Assembly (NCBI GenBank): GCA_037974965.1
Contig: JBBPFI010000004.1
Location: 1,984,001 to 2,048,000 of the forward strand
Source: Dacryopinax spathularia
Taxonomy: Eukaryota; Basidiomycota; Dacrymycetes; Dacrymycetales; Dacrymycetaceae
DNA: 64,000 nt
Reading direction: 5' to 3'
The notes beneath the pieces are model-generated. The model did not search any database. It was not told the DNA's origin and saw only the letters and a program-made list of their open reading frames with translations. A program made the position numbers and the translations under genes. This document shows positions 16,469-27,087 of the stretch, piece by piece (positions within the stretch are counted from its first letter, which is position 1; each line of letters begins with the position of its first letter).

Positions 16469-18223
16469 ATGACCGCCTCCCGTGTCCGCCCGTTCGCCCG
16501 CTTTATACCCACCGTATGCCCCATCCCATCCTTCTGCACTTCCGAAGTCTTCGTTGCTTACAACTACGATTGCGATTGATTATCAGATTACCCGTTCGAC
16601 ATGGAACAACCGGCCCAACCACACGAGGGGAATTGCATCTGAACCCGGCACTGCAGGGCCAGCAGTCGAGCCTCCCCCAGCGGGCGGACATCTGCCCAGC
16701 GTCGCCACGTCCTCCCTTCTGCGCACGACGAGGGAGTCTGCTCTCCGCGCACCGGGGATCAGGTGGCAGGACGAGCCGGACGCACTGAGGGAGGATGTGC
16801 CGAGCGATGGGGGCAGGGAGACGAGGAAGATGAATACGTATCAGGCGGTGAGGGATGCCATGGGCACCGCGCTGCTCAAGGACGACACGGCGCTCGTGTT
16901 TGGCGAGGATGTCGCTTTTGGAGGCGTCTTTAGGTGCACGATGAACCTCGCTGAGGAGTTCGGTGCGTCTCGTTCCATGTGCTGCGACCACCCCGTTCTC
17001 TCTTGTCATCTCTCCATCCTCTATGCCCCCTTCTCCTCATAACGCCAATCCCAACCCCATGCACACCCACTAACCCTCCCCCCAGGCCGCGACCGCGTCT
17101 TCAACACCCCCCTCACAGAACAAGGCATCGCCGGGTTCGGCATCGGCCTCTCCACAATGGGCCACACCGCAATCGCAGAAATCCAATTCAGCGACTACAT
17201 CTTCCCCGCGTTCGACCAGCTCGTCAACGAAGCCGCTAAGATCCGGTACCGTACGGGGGGGAGGTACAACGTCGGACGCTTGACGGTCAGGGCGCCGTGT
17301 ATGAGCGTGGGGCATGGCGGGCTGTATCATTCGCAGAGCCCGGAGGGGTTTTTCTTGGGTGCGGCGGGGCTGAAGGTGCGTGAGCGAACGACCGAGCGAG
17401 CGAGCGAGCGAACCGTGCCTATCTTCTACTCTTCACCTGGTGATCGACATTATGGGGCTGGGCTTCGCGCGGTTGGCGGATGGAGGATGGTGGACTGACA
17501 GGAAGAACAGATCGTGATCCCCCGCTCGCCGCTGCAAGCTAAAGGACTCTTGCTCGCCTCCATCCGGGATCCAAATCCAGTCATATTCCTCGAGCCTAAA
17601 ATCCTGTATCGTTCAGCCAGTACGTCCACTCCCTCTCCCACCTCTACTTTCTCTGTTTCCCTACATCCCTCCTGCCCTTCTTCCACTCTATCTATCGAGC
17701 CTACCTTATGCCGGCAAGTTTATTGGGACTATACTGACCGCGTGCCGCAGTCGAACAAGTCCCCACGTCAGACTACGAGCTCCCCCTGGGCAAAGCCGAG
17801 ATCCTGATCCCCGGCGACTCCCTAACTCTCCTGTCGTACGGCACCCCCCTCTACCACGCCGAGACCGCCCTCTCCCTGCTCTCCTCCCCCCCTCCCTCCC
17901 TCTCCGCCCTCATCCCTCCCTCCCTCCGCTCGGCCAAAATCGAGCTCATTGACCTGAGGACCATAATGCCCTGGGACGTAGAAACCGTCGTCCGCTCAGT
18001 TAACAAGACCGGCCGTCTGCTCATCGTCCATGAGGCCAGTAGGTCCGGAGGGGTCGGGGCGGAGATCGCCGCTGAGGTCCAGAGAAGATGTTTTTTGAAG
18101 CTGCAGGCGCCGGTGAGGTGCGTTACGGGGTGGGATACGCCTGTTCCGTTGGTGTTTGAGAAGTTTTATATTCCTGATCCGGTGAGGATTTTGGATGGGA
18201 TTTTGGAGGTGTTGAAGTACTGA
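16469..18223 (+). CDS. BCKDHB: Branched-chain 2-oxoacid dehydrogenase E1 beta subunit, mitochondrial
   Basis: Beta subunit of the thiamine-diphosphate E1 component that decarboxylates the 2-oxoacids of valine, leucine and isoleucine in the mitochondrial matrix. Exons: 16469-16513, 16587-16962, 17086-17375, 17511-17619, 17751-18223; 430 residues. The 15-residue first exon ([15 protein letters not shown]) plus the Arg-rich start of exon 2 looks like a mitochondrial presequence, ending near TRGIASEP. The catalytic core begins [11 protein letters not shown] and includes [52 protein letters not shown] and [11 protein letters not shown], all hallmarks of E1 beta. The start was chosen because the other frames at this site lack an ATG that joins the core. 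It is divergent from CreC. Confidence 0.93.
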
Positions 18224-18415
18224 GAACGGGGGCTATGAAGGGGAGAGTGATGTACGAGTAATGTTGTATCGTCTCATAAACTGAAGGTGGATGCACTGAA
18301 TGAAGCATTTTATACTGCTCGCGCTGGGCGGTACTTGCGAGGGCCGCTATGAAATGAAATGCAGTCTATGTGGAACACATAATGATTACAGAAAGTAAGC
18401 TGCAACAACAGGTGC

Positions 18416-20441
18416 CTAATCCTCCCTCTCCTCCGCCCTGTCCAGCTGTCGGCGCTTCCGCGCGTCGCCCCTGCGATTTCGGTCAGCAATGTTAAGCTAG
18501 AACTCGAGTGGGAGAAGGCCGACTCACCCCTCCTCATTCAACCCCCTCTTCGTCCCCCTCACCGCGCTCTCCAAGAACTGGTCCACCCCAAACACATCCC
18601 CCGTATCCTTCTCGAACACCACCGGACCCTCGCGCACCTCCTGCTCCCCCGCGCCCTGAAACCCGTTCTTCGGCGCGCCCAGGCCAAACCGGTCGTTCGC
18701 CATCGCTTCCGCAATCCCTTCCTCCGTCCCGCCGCCGAAGGAGTCGTCGTTCCCCCCTGCGCCGGAGAGGTCGCCCCGACGGTAGATGGCCGCGGCGGCG
18801 GAGGAACCGTGGAAGAGAGGACGGTCGTAGAGGTTGTAGGAGTCTTCGTCGGCGAAGGAAGAGGGGAGCGCGTCCCGGTTGAAGAGGCGTTGGTCGAGCA
18901 TCGACTCTTTTGAGACGCTCGGCTTGGCGAGACCGAGGGCGATCTTTTCTGAAATATCGCGATTTTGTTCTCTGCGAGTCTCATCAGTACGCATATACAA
19001 GCGACAAAAGAGGGAAGGACGAACCTGGCAAGCATCTTCGCTCGTTGTTCGGTGCCCATGTTGTTCATCCTCAGCTCGCGCTCCCGCTGCTGCCGTTTCT
19101 CCCGCCTCATCTCGTCCCTCAACCGTGCAGCCTCCTCGTCCTCTTCTTCCTCCTCCTCCCGCTCGCTCTCCTCTTCGCTCTCGTCACTCCCATAATCTGC
19201 CAACCCCAGCCCAGCGCGTCCGGCCCCACCTGAACCCTCGGCCCCTGCGGATCCTGCCCGTCCGGATGCGGGTACGACGCGTTCTTGCCGCGCCCGCTGA
19301 GCGAGCTGACGCAGCGTCTCCTCTTTGCTCTGCTTTTCCTTCTCGGCCAACTTCTGCTGCATAAGCGCGCGCTGCCGAACTTCTTCGCGAGCATGCCGGT
19401 CAGCAACGTACAGCGCTTCGGCCAGCTTGGCAAAGTTGTCGTTGATGTGGATCTACCGCCAGCACACATTAGCACAAATCACATGCTACAACCAAGAACT
19501 CACATCCTGCAGTCCTCGTCCGTCTGCCGCGAGCCGCTTGTCCAGCGGGATGGTGAACCCCTTGTTGTTCTTCCAATTACTGATCGAAGGCGGGATCATC
19601 CACGCCTTCTGTTCCTCCGCCGTCGCCTTCCTCGGCGGGCTCCTCAAGACCGGCGGCGGCGGGCTAGGCGGTCCCCTCGGGATCTTCTTATGCTTAAACC
19701 TGGGCGGCTCGAGCGGGTCCTCAACCACTTCAGACATCTTGATGATCCGCTGCTTCAGCCCAGAGCCGCTCTGCTGCACAGGCGTATACCGGATAAACTC
19801 GCTCTTCCCCTGGTGCTCGGGGACGTGCTTAGGCTGCGCAGCCTTGATCTTCCCATTGACTAGTTTCTCCAGGGCGGCCTTGGTCCGCTCGGCCGTGGCG
19901 GCGATCTCGTCTTCTGTGGGGAGGTCCATGGCCCGCTCGGCTTCGCTGAGGTCGTTTCGCTGGGCGAGGGGGACGAGGTCTTTGAACTGCGATTGCACTT
20001 TGACGCCTTCCCGGTGGCCCTGGGTGGCGATCACGTCGTATCGTACATTCCCCTCCGCGTCGACCTGCAATGCAAGCGTATTCCCAGCCGCCGTCTGCAT
20101 TCACGATAACTCATCAGGATCCCTCCCTACCGTACCACCAGAGAACACTGACCTTCTTCTGCCCCATCCCATTAGGATACTGCGCAATATGACACTCGGG
20201 GTAAGCGCCTCCATCCCCAAAATCGTCTGCTTTTGTAGGTCGCCAGCCTTTCCGTTGGCCGTACGGAGGGATGACGGCGCGCGGGGCGAGGGCGAGTGTC
20301 GGGGCGGGTGTTGCGACTTCTTCTTCCTCTTCTTCGGGCGCTGCTGAGTACAGCGGTTTGGGGAGTAAGCTAGCGTAATTGTTAGATATAGAGGTATGGT
20401 TCAGCATCAGTGGATCAATACCTTGAGAGAGCGGTGGCCAT
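18416..20441 (-). CDS. PRP45: SNW/SKIP-family spliceosome protein (Prp45)
   Basis: Spliceosomal and transcriptional coregulator that stays with the activated spliceosome. Exons (minus): 20422-20441, 20153-20369, 19504-20094, 19025-19452, 18528-18971, 18416-18470; 584 residues. The SNW core shows PPYGQRKGWRPTKADDFGDG, followed by AYPECHIAQYP, SEFIRYTPVQQ, PPSISNWKN (the SNW signature) and LDKRLAADGRGLQD joined across an intron to IHINDNFAKLAEALY. The C-terminal half is charged and coiled-coil-like, with long Arg/Glu runs, and ends in an REED tail. The 20-nt first exon (MATALSS) is supported by a GT donor and by the conserved Leu-Pro-Lys-Pro that follows. The promoter region abuts a transposon-like insertion at 20641-21318. 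Confidence 0.94.
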
Positions 20442-20630
20442 TATTACAGGAGTGAAGAGAGATTGGGAGGAGAATGAGGGACGCGGTTGAGTCGAATAGT
20501 GAATCGGCGCTCACAGCGCTTCGACTGAGTGGAGCGGAGCCAAATAGCAACACTTCGGGTTATCTATCGGCTCCGACCTCGTCCGGTTCTCAGTCGTCAT
20601 CGGCAGCCCTCGCACTCCTCCTCGTCGACC

Positions 20631-20640
20631 CCCTCTGACA
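20631..20640. repeat. Left target-site duplication CCCTCTGACA
   Basis: Ten-base direct repeat matching 21319-21328 exactly. The pair brackets the inverted-repeat element, which supports insertion by a transposase rather than local rearrangement. Confidence 0.65.
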
Positions 20641-21318
20641 ACTTCGCCACGGCTCCCCCCCCCGGGTCCACTTTCGGCTCCGAGAGCCCTACCGGCACTT
20701 ATTATGTTCAAAAGTCTTTTATTAGTTAAAATAAGGCGTTAAATGTCATTGTTTCCGGCCTTAAGATTTAACTTACAGCGGGATATTTGTTTTTTTAGCA
20801 GTCATCTAAGTTGGTTTAGCACGGTTGGATAAAGATATATACTCTGTCAAGCAAAAAGAGGGGCTAATTACTTTACAAAATAATATTATAAACTAACCCT
20901 AACCCCTTCGACCCAACCCTAACCCTACCCCCTACCGCTCGCTTCGCTCGCCCCTAACCCTAACCTAGGTAGGTGTGTTTACCGGGTCATTATTTGTGTG
21001 AGACTTAAACACAGATGACCGGGCGCACTTGTGCTGACTCATCATCCATGACAGTACAGGGTCCTCCTTACACAGCCACTCGCAAACTTCGCTGTTTTCA
21101 CTCAATTCTTAACATTTTAAACCACAGTAAATTGCATTTGGAGCTAATTGCCCTAAAGTAAGAGCATTCATTATTACAGTAGTAGTTAGTAATGAAATTG
21201 AGCGTAATTTAACAGTGTAAAGACAGTGGACTCTGGACCCTTGTTAGCGGCTGTGCTCTTCGACGCGGACCTTCTCGGAACCGAAAGTGGACCCGGGGGG
21301 GGGAGCCGTGGCAGAGAT
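20641..21318. mobile_element. Non-autonomous TIR element (Mutator-like size class) carrying telomeric repeats
   Basis: An AT-rich block of about 678 bp is bounded by near-perfect inverted repeats: 20646-20686 against 21272-21312, about 40 bp with one internal mismatch, each containing a run of nine C or G next to CGGGTCC/GGACCCG. The flanking direct repeat CCCTCTGACA is present at 20631-20640 and 21319-21328, as expected for a 10-bp target duplication. No transposase coding sequence is visible, so it would have depended on another element for movement. Target-site length fits Mutator-like elements; family assignment is inference. The outermost 5-6 bases of the two arms differ. The interior holds CCCTAA telomere-type repeats. 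It sits between the SKIP start (20441) and the V-ATPase D start (21375). Confidence 0.72.
20891..20968. repeat. Interstitial telomere-type repeats (CCCTAA units)
   Basis: Several CCCTAA/CCCCTAA units occur in two groups (about 20893-20932 and 20951-20967), separated by a GC-rich CGCTCGCTTCGCTCG segment. They read as the C-rich telomere strand on +. They are imperfect and short, so this is not a functional chromosome end. They may have been captured by the surrounding inverted-repeat element or left by break repair. Confidence 0.75.
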
Positions 21319-21328
21319 CCCTCTGACA
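21319..21328. repeat. Right target-site duplication CCCTCTGACA
   Basis: Second copy of the ten-base direct repeat. It lies 46 bases before the V-ATPase subunit D start codon. Confidence 0.65.
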
Positions 21329-21374
21329 GATACGGCAGCACTCCCTCCTTCCCCCTCCCTAACCCTCGCCCGTC

Positions 21375-22530
21375 ATGTCCGGCCAAGGAGCCCGCGAAGC
21401 CGTCTTCCCCACCCGCATGAACCTCAACATAATGCAAGGCAGACTAAAAGGCGCCCAAACGGGTCACTCCCTCCTCTCGCGCAAGCGGGACGCGCTCACG
21501 ACTCGCTTCCGCGGCATTCTGCGTAAGGTCGACGAGGCCAAACGAAGGATGGGACGGGTGATGCAGCTTGCTAGCTTTAGTCTAGCGGAGGTGACGTATG
21601 CTGCTGGGGGGGATATCGCGTATCTTGTGCAGGAGCAGGCGAAGAATGCAACGTTTAAGGTCAAGGCGAAGCAGGAGAACGTTAGTGGGGTTATGTTGCC
21701 TGCTTTTGATGTCGTAAGAGAGGGGAGTACCGGTGGGTCATCCATATGTTCCTGTGTACTGGAGCTTGTACTGATGTATATGCGCTTGATAGACTTCAAC
21801 CTCACCGGTCTGGGCCGCGGTGGGCAACAGATCCAAAAAGCTCGCGAAGTATACGCCAAAGCACTCGAGACGCTCGTCGAGCTCGCTTCCCTCCAGGTGC
21901 GTCTTCCTCCATTCTTCCCCCCTTCTTACCCCTTACATGCTCCGTCCTCTTCCTCCGCTCTCCGTCCTCCATCGCCTTGCCTCTTCCCAATGTCCACCCT
22001 CTCTGCGGATGCTGATACGCCACACAGACAGCATTCACGATCCTGGACGAAGTGATCCGCACCACCAACCGTCGCGTGAACGCCATTGAGCACGTTATCA
22101 TTCCCAAACTGGACAATACCATCAAGTATATCCTTTCCGAACTGGATGAGATGGACAGGGAGGAGTTCTTCCGGTGCGTCCCTGCTCCCTCTCCCTGTTC
22201 CTGCTCCCTCCCTCTTCACCCGGCTTCTTGCTTCCTCCTGCCTCAACACTCCTTCATCTCTCCGCTTCCCTCACATCTCCCTCTCTGCCTCGGCTATTGA
22301 GTAAACGCAGTGGCTGATGTAATTACCTTTGCAGACTAAAGAAAGTCCAAGGCAAAAAGAAACGCGATGCCGAAGCGGCCGAAACGCTCAAGCGCTCCAT
22401 CGAAGCCTCAGGGGAAGGGAAAGTCATCCGAGCCGCCCCCATAGGGAGGGATGACGATATGGACACGGAGACGGAGGAGGAGCATGCGCTGGATTTGTTG
22501 GCGCAGAAGGATGAGGATGTTATTTTCTGA
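21375..22530 (+). CDS. VMA8: V-type proton ATPase subunit D (Vma8)
   Basis: Central rotor-shaft subunit of the V1 sector, coupling ATP hydrolysis to proton pumping at the vacuole and other acidic organelles. Exons: 21375-21732, 21793-21896, 22028-22173, 22335-22530; 267 residues, near the family norm. The start [18 protein letters not shown] is followed by family blocks [77 protein letters not shown] and [14 protein letters not shown]. The C-terminus [11 protein letters not shown] matches the usual acidic end. All three splice junctions fall inside conserved segments and restore them exactly. The start codon is only 46 bp from an inserted TIR element, so much of the original upstream promoter is displaced. 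Confidence 0.95.
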
Positions 22531-23008
22531 TTTGCGTATTGTGGGTGTGTTGCCGAGAGACGATGGGGTATGCAAGAGCGTGGTCGGTTATTTGGAGAGG
22601 AAGGGGAGATGTCGACGGAGGGGTGCGGGAGTGGGGATGGGAGATACCTGAGTTGCTACTGTATCATGTGTTTATTCCTTACGCCGACAAGGGCGACATA
22701 CGCTCCGCCAAGCTGGAAGGCGGTCATCTCCAAGGTGCAACGGACAACGTATGCTCATAGCTGGACAATGCCGTCTAAGTATTCCAAACGTGGTGCGCAA
22801 ACGGGTGCCGGAATGCAGACCCCACTCGTTGATTTTCTCTTCACACTGTCGGATTCTCGGACTCTCACATGCATCGATCACATCCAACTCGAATGCCAAG
22901 CATACTATTCATATGCATGATATCATAGCGTGTACATGCTACATGCTTTTGGGCATGAAACCATGAGAACCGACAGTAACAACCCCAGCGAGCGAGCGAG
23001 CGAGAGAA
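22531..23008. other. Convergent 3' intergenic region V-ATPase D / L26
   Basis: About 480 bp between convergent genes. It contains 3' untranslated sequence and a short (GCGA)n run near 22,988-23,005. No gene is visible. Confidence 0.6.
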
Positions 23009-23790
23009 TTACTGCCCAAACCACATTAGCCACCATACCCTTCAGGAGCCAAAGGAAAGTAGCGGAGACTCACGTCAACCATCTCGACATCCTCGCCCTT
23101 CTTCTCGCCCTTGCTCCTATCCCTCCGCTCCAGGATCGCCTTCCTGTCCTTATCCAGCTTAAGGTTAATGATCACGCAGTTGCTCGGGTGGATCCCGACG
23201 GGCGCGGACGAGCCGTTCGACTTGTCCCTCGCCACCCGCTCGACATGGACGACGTATTTCTTCCGGTAGACTTGGGTGATCTTGCCTTCGCGGCCTTTGT
23301 ATTGGCCGCGCACGATGAGGACTTCGTCGTCTTTCCGGATGGGGATCGAGCGGACCTGCGATCGAGAGCGAGTAGCGTTAGCGGCGAGCTCTTCCGAAGC
23401 GCAAGGGGGAAGAGGAAGAGAGAGGGGAGAGGCGGACGTACGTGGTACTTTCCCCGCAGCTCCTTGGACAGAGTCGCGGACATGATCGTCCGCCTCACAT
23501 TGGACGGAGCGCCAAAGTGGGCCGCGCGGCTCTTACGGCGCGAAGTGGAGACGGCTGCATAGACAACACCATCAGCAACGGATTCCCACCATATCCAACA
23601 GTAGCAAGAGAGGCCGAGCGTCGTCAACATCCTCCAACTCCTCCCTGCCTGGCCGAACGACATCCGACCCTCCATCGCTCCATCCATCCCCTCTCCCCCT
23701 CGTTCCCCCTCCTAACCCCTCCCAAACCGCGCAGACGACCCCTCACTCCCAACCAGCAAAGAAAGAAAACTCACAGGGAGAGACCTTCAT
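23009..23790 (-). CDS. RPL26: 60S ribosomal protein L26 (uL24)
   Basis: Large-subunit protein near the polypeptide exit tunnel. Exons (minus): 23775-23790, 23442-23554, 23074-23355 and a last exon 23009-23011 that is only the TAA stop; 137 residues, the normal size. [19 protein letters not shown] is followed by [39 protein letters not shown] (a KOW motif), [17 protein letters not shown] and [19 protein letters not shown]. The four-exon layout with a tiny first exon is common for ribosomal protein genes. If the final intron (23012-23073) were retained, the protein would gain a 12-residue tail, so the stop position is the only uncertain point. It is divergent from the glutaminyl cyclase gene. 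Confidence 0.94.
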
Positions 23791-24068
23791 TGTCGTCGTC
23801 GATGTCGGATAGTCGGCGGTCGATGTAGGCGTGCAATCAACGAGCCAGGCTGAAAAGTCGACCCTAGCCGCGGATGGTGGAATGCTTCCGTGCCAGAGAG
23901 GGCGGAGTTGCGGCTCCGGGGGAGGAAAGGCGCGTGTGCTTCCGTTTGGGTTGAGGGCGTGTCGTGTCTGTATGCTGCTGCTCGGTGTGGCATCGCGAAT
24001 CCGACTGACAGCTGTGGTTCAGCACTTCGGACGACGGCCGCGTTGCGACGGCCCAGCAGAGAGGAAGG

Positions 24069-25560
24069 ATGCGGCTACCTATCAATTTGGTTCATCTTGT
24101 GCTGCTATGCTTAGCACCACTCAGCAGCACCGCTCAGACATCCCGCACACTGCCGCATTTCACACCTGGTCAGCTGCAGACTCTCGCTGCGCCGGACGCG
24201 ATCACCCAGCTCGACCCGTCCAACCCCTCAGGGCATCTAGCAAAGATTCTTATCCCACGACCGCGTGCGTCCCTCTCCCTGCTCCTCCCATCTTCCTTGT
24301 ACGCTGTATGCTGACATGGCGCGTCTGGGTTGGCAGCGGACACGGCCAACAACACCCTAGTCAGGAACTACATCGTCAACCACCTCCGAGCCCTCAACTG
24401 GGACGTCGAAGAGGACACGTTTCGTGACCAGACACCTTATGGAGAGAAACAGTTCACGAATGTGATCGCTACGAAGGACAAGAATGCGGCGCGGAGGTTG
24501 GTCTTGTCGGCGCATCATGATTCCAAGTTCTTCCCTACGTTTCCTCAGAACCAGGTGCGCTCTCCCCTCTCCCTCTCTCTGCGTCTTGCTATCTTGGCAG
24601 TGGCAGCGAGTGCAGAGGCAAGAAGGCTGACGGCAAAGCAGTTCGTGGGAGCAACAGACTCCGCAGCCCCATGCGCCATCCTGCTCGACCTGGCCACAGT
24701 CCTCAACCCCTACTTCCCCGCCCCCTCCCCCACCCCGCACGGCGGCACGACCCTCCAGCTAATATTCTTCGACGGCGAAGAAGCCTACCGCGACTGGACC
24801 TCCACGGACTCGACGTACGGTTCCCGCCACCTCGCCTCCAAATGGGCTCATACTTTCCTCGCTCCTCCTTCTCCTTCCGAGCCGGCCGAGAATGCGCTCA
24901 ATGCCATCGACCACCTCGTCCTCCTAGACCTATTAGGCGCCGCCAGCCCGCTCGTGACCTCATATTTCCCCGACACAGGCTGGCTATTCGACTCCCTCGT
25001 CTCCTCCCAAGCCCGGCTAGCCGAGCAGGGTTTACTGGATACGCCCGAGCTCGTGGGTGGCGATGAGAGAAAAGGGAAATGGGAGGACTGGGACAGTTTT
25101 TTTGTCCCCAGGAGTGCGGGGGCTAGGGCGTGGCATATCGAGGATGATCATATTCCGTTCTTGAGGAGGGGGGTGCCGATATTGCATGTTATTGCGAATC
25201 CGTTTCCTAGGGTGTGGCATACGCTTGGGGTGCGTGTCATCCCTGTTCTCCCTTCTCTATTTCTCTCTTTCTCTCTGTCTCTTCTTTTCTTGGAAACGAG
25301 CGCTTGTTTTTATGTATTGGACTGCTTTGGACCGGACTGACTGACGTGGTTCTCGCACGCGCAGGACGACGCCTCCGCCCTAGACCTGCCAACCCTCAAA
25401 AGATGGAACCTCATCTTCCGCCTCTTCACGGCCGAGTACCTAGGTCTAGCAGTGCCCGAACAGGCTGACGGGGAAAGTCGACGAACAGAGAAAGGACATG
25501 AGGAACTCGTGAGTCTCTTTTCTCGGAGGAGAAGGGCGGAGATGGACTGAGACGCAGTAA
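24069..25560 (+). CDS. Glutaminyl-peptide cyclotransferase (M28-type zinc enzyme)
   Basis: Converts N-terminal Gln (or Glu) to pyroglutamate in proteins of the secretory pathway. Exons: 24069-24264, 24337-24554, 24642-25229, 25365-25508 and a final exon 25558-25560 that is just TAA; 382 residues. The signal peptide is LPINLVHLVLLCLAPLSSTA. Zinc-site segments are recognisable: GATDSAAPC (Asp), FFDGEEAY (Glu) and NPFPRVWHT (His). IEDDHIPF supplies the usual active-site Asp. If the last intron (25509-25557) is spliced, the C-terminus is GHEEL, resembling an ER/Golgi retrieval signal. If it is not, translation runs 13 residues further and stops at 25550. It has a divergent promoter with RPL26. 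Confidence 0.87.
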
Positions 25561-25720
25561 CTCTAGGGCTAGGGCGAACTATCTCGCTCTCTCATTCCCC
25601 CTCTCGGATGAAGATGGCGCCCTGGGGCCCGAGATGGGGATGATGGAGTGATTTTCTGAGGGATTTATTTGTACAACAATCTGAGAAGAGTGGAGACGGA
25701 TGTTGCCAGTGGTTCGCAGG

Positions 25721-26371
25721 TTAGACGTAGTTGGATACCTCAATAAGATTCCCCTACAAAGCACTCCCAATCAGCTCTGCTCCATCTCACCAACCCACGC
25801 AAGAGATCCAAAGGAAGGAAGGAAGGAAGGAAGGAAGGGGACGCACATCCGGATCCCTCGTATAAACACTCCTCAGCCCACCCCTCGCCCCAACCCTCTC
25901 GACCACCTCGCCCCCCTCCTCCAACTCCAATCCCTCCTTCTTCCAATACTCCAAAACCTGCTCAGCCGTCGTAGGAGGGGAGAGGACAAAACAGAGATCT
26001 TGCGTGCCTGGGAGGGGGTGGTGGGCGTGTGGTTTGAAGGGGTGGGCGGAGTGGTGCAGGTTGAGCTTTTGAGGGGTTTGGGAGCCGAAGGAGAGGGAGT
26101 GCCGGGGGGCGGTGGGGGTGGGGAAGGGGGTGTGGGACATCCCCCTGCCAATCGGGTCAGTTCCATGCAGGCTGGGATTCGGAATGGGATGGGAAGAGAA
26201 GGAGGAGGGAGGGAGGAGGAGGGGGAGGGGGACGGACATGTATTTCGTGTACCATTCTATGGTCTGCTGGACGTCGGCGCATTGGAGTACGATATGGTCG
26301 ATTCGGTCGATCGTGAATGGCGCTTTGTTGGCCGTTTCTTGCTCTTGCTTGGAAGAAGGAGCGGTCGACAT
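25721..26371 (-). CDS. Glyoxalase/VOC-superfamily protein (GLOD5-like)
   Basis: A single vicinal-oxygen-chelate domain protein related to glyoxalase domain-containing protein 5; substrate unknown. Exons (minus): 26238-26371, 25847-26144, 25721-25753; 154 residues. IDRIDHIVLQCADVQQTIEW starts the VOC fold, RHSLSFGSQ and LNLHHSAHPFKPHA supply the middle strands with His ligands, and VYTRDPDGNLIEVSNYV closes it after splicing; RDPDGN-IE is the family hallmark. The second intron (25754-25846) contains a (GGAA)n tract. The region codes in other frames too because of its GC richness, but only this strand gives a domain. Role is inferred only at superfamily level. Confidence 0.84.
25813..25838. repeat. 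(GGAA)n microsatellite inside an intron
   Basis: About six uninterrupted GGAA units lie in the second intron of the glyoxalase-like gene, next to its 5' splice site. On the coding strand it is a CCTT pyrimidine tract. Confidence 0.8.
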
Positions 26372-27087
26372 CTTGCTTTGTGTTATGGACGCTGCGGGGA
26401 TCGAGGCAGGCAGATCGGTGAGGCTGAGGTCGCAGGGTGGTCTGAATCAAGAGAGGAGGATGGAGGAGGAGGGGGGAAGGTCGAAGCATCACCACGCGCT
26501 GTCATGATGCTCCCCGCCGGCCAGCCAGCTGGCGATAATGCTCTCCCTATTCCCCTCACTTCGAAGCATTGTATTGTATTGAATGCCCAACCAGTACACG
26601 TCCGAAGCATGATCCTCGTCGGCCCTCCCGGCCGGGCGCGGGGAAGGCCCTGAGAAGTGGTGAGAAGTAATTGGAGCACGTGCCCCGACTGCGGGGTACC
26701 GACCTTCCCCGACGCCCGAAACGGATCCCGAACTCGCTCGACCCCACGACTGCCCTCGACTGTAAGAAGGAACCCAGGCACGGGAAGGTGATCGGCAGCG
26801 ACTTTGGGGTCGAACGACATACCCAACGGAACGGGACATTCCAAGTAAAGCAGCCGTCGGTGTTTGTTAAGCTCACCGACACTCGGTTCCCACTCTTCTG
26901 GTCGTCAGCTTTGGGTGCTTTAGCCGCTGCGGTCTCTACGATTCACCATCTCATGAACACCCCACTCAAAGCTCCGAATCGACAGTAGCACCAGCATAAG
27001 CCTTCTACATATCTCCACCTCCGCCTCGTTACCAGCTGGGACGGGGCAACAAAGACGTGTAGTGGGGTAGAAGCCCGAAGCGAGAGG
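26372..27087. other. Bidirectional intergenic region, glyoxalase-like / Zn2Cys6 gene
   Basis: About 716 bp between divergent starts. Open frames such as the one from 26671 are short and motif-free. I see no repeat or RNA gene, and interpret it as two promoters with leaders. Confidence 0.5.

Noticed and set aside
22988-23006. Short GAGC/GCGA repeat considered as part of an array
   Set aside because: Only a few 4-bp units with no spacers; a simple microsatellite, not a CRISPR array, and this is a eukaryotic genome.
25700-26653. Open frame of 317 codons on + across the glyoxalase-like gene
   Set aside because: Gly/Glu-rich low-complexity shadow of the minus-strand gene, running through its introns and a GGAA microsatellite.
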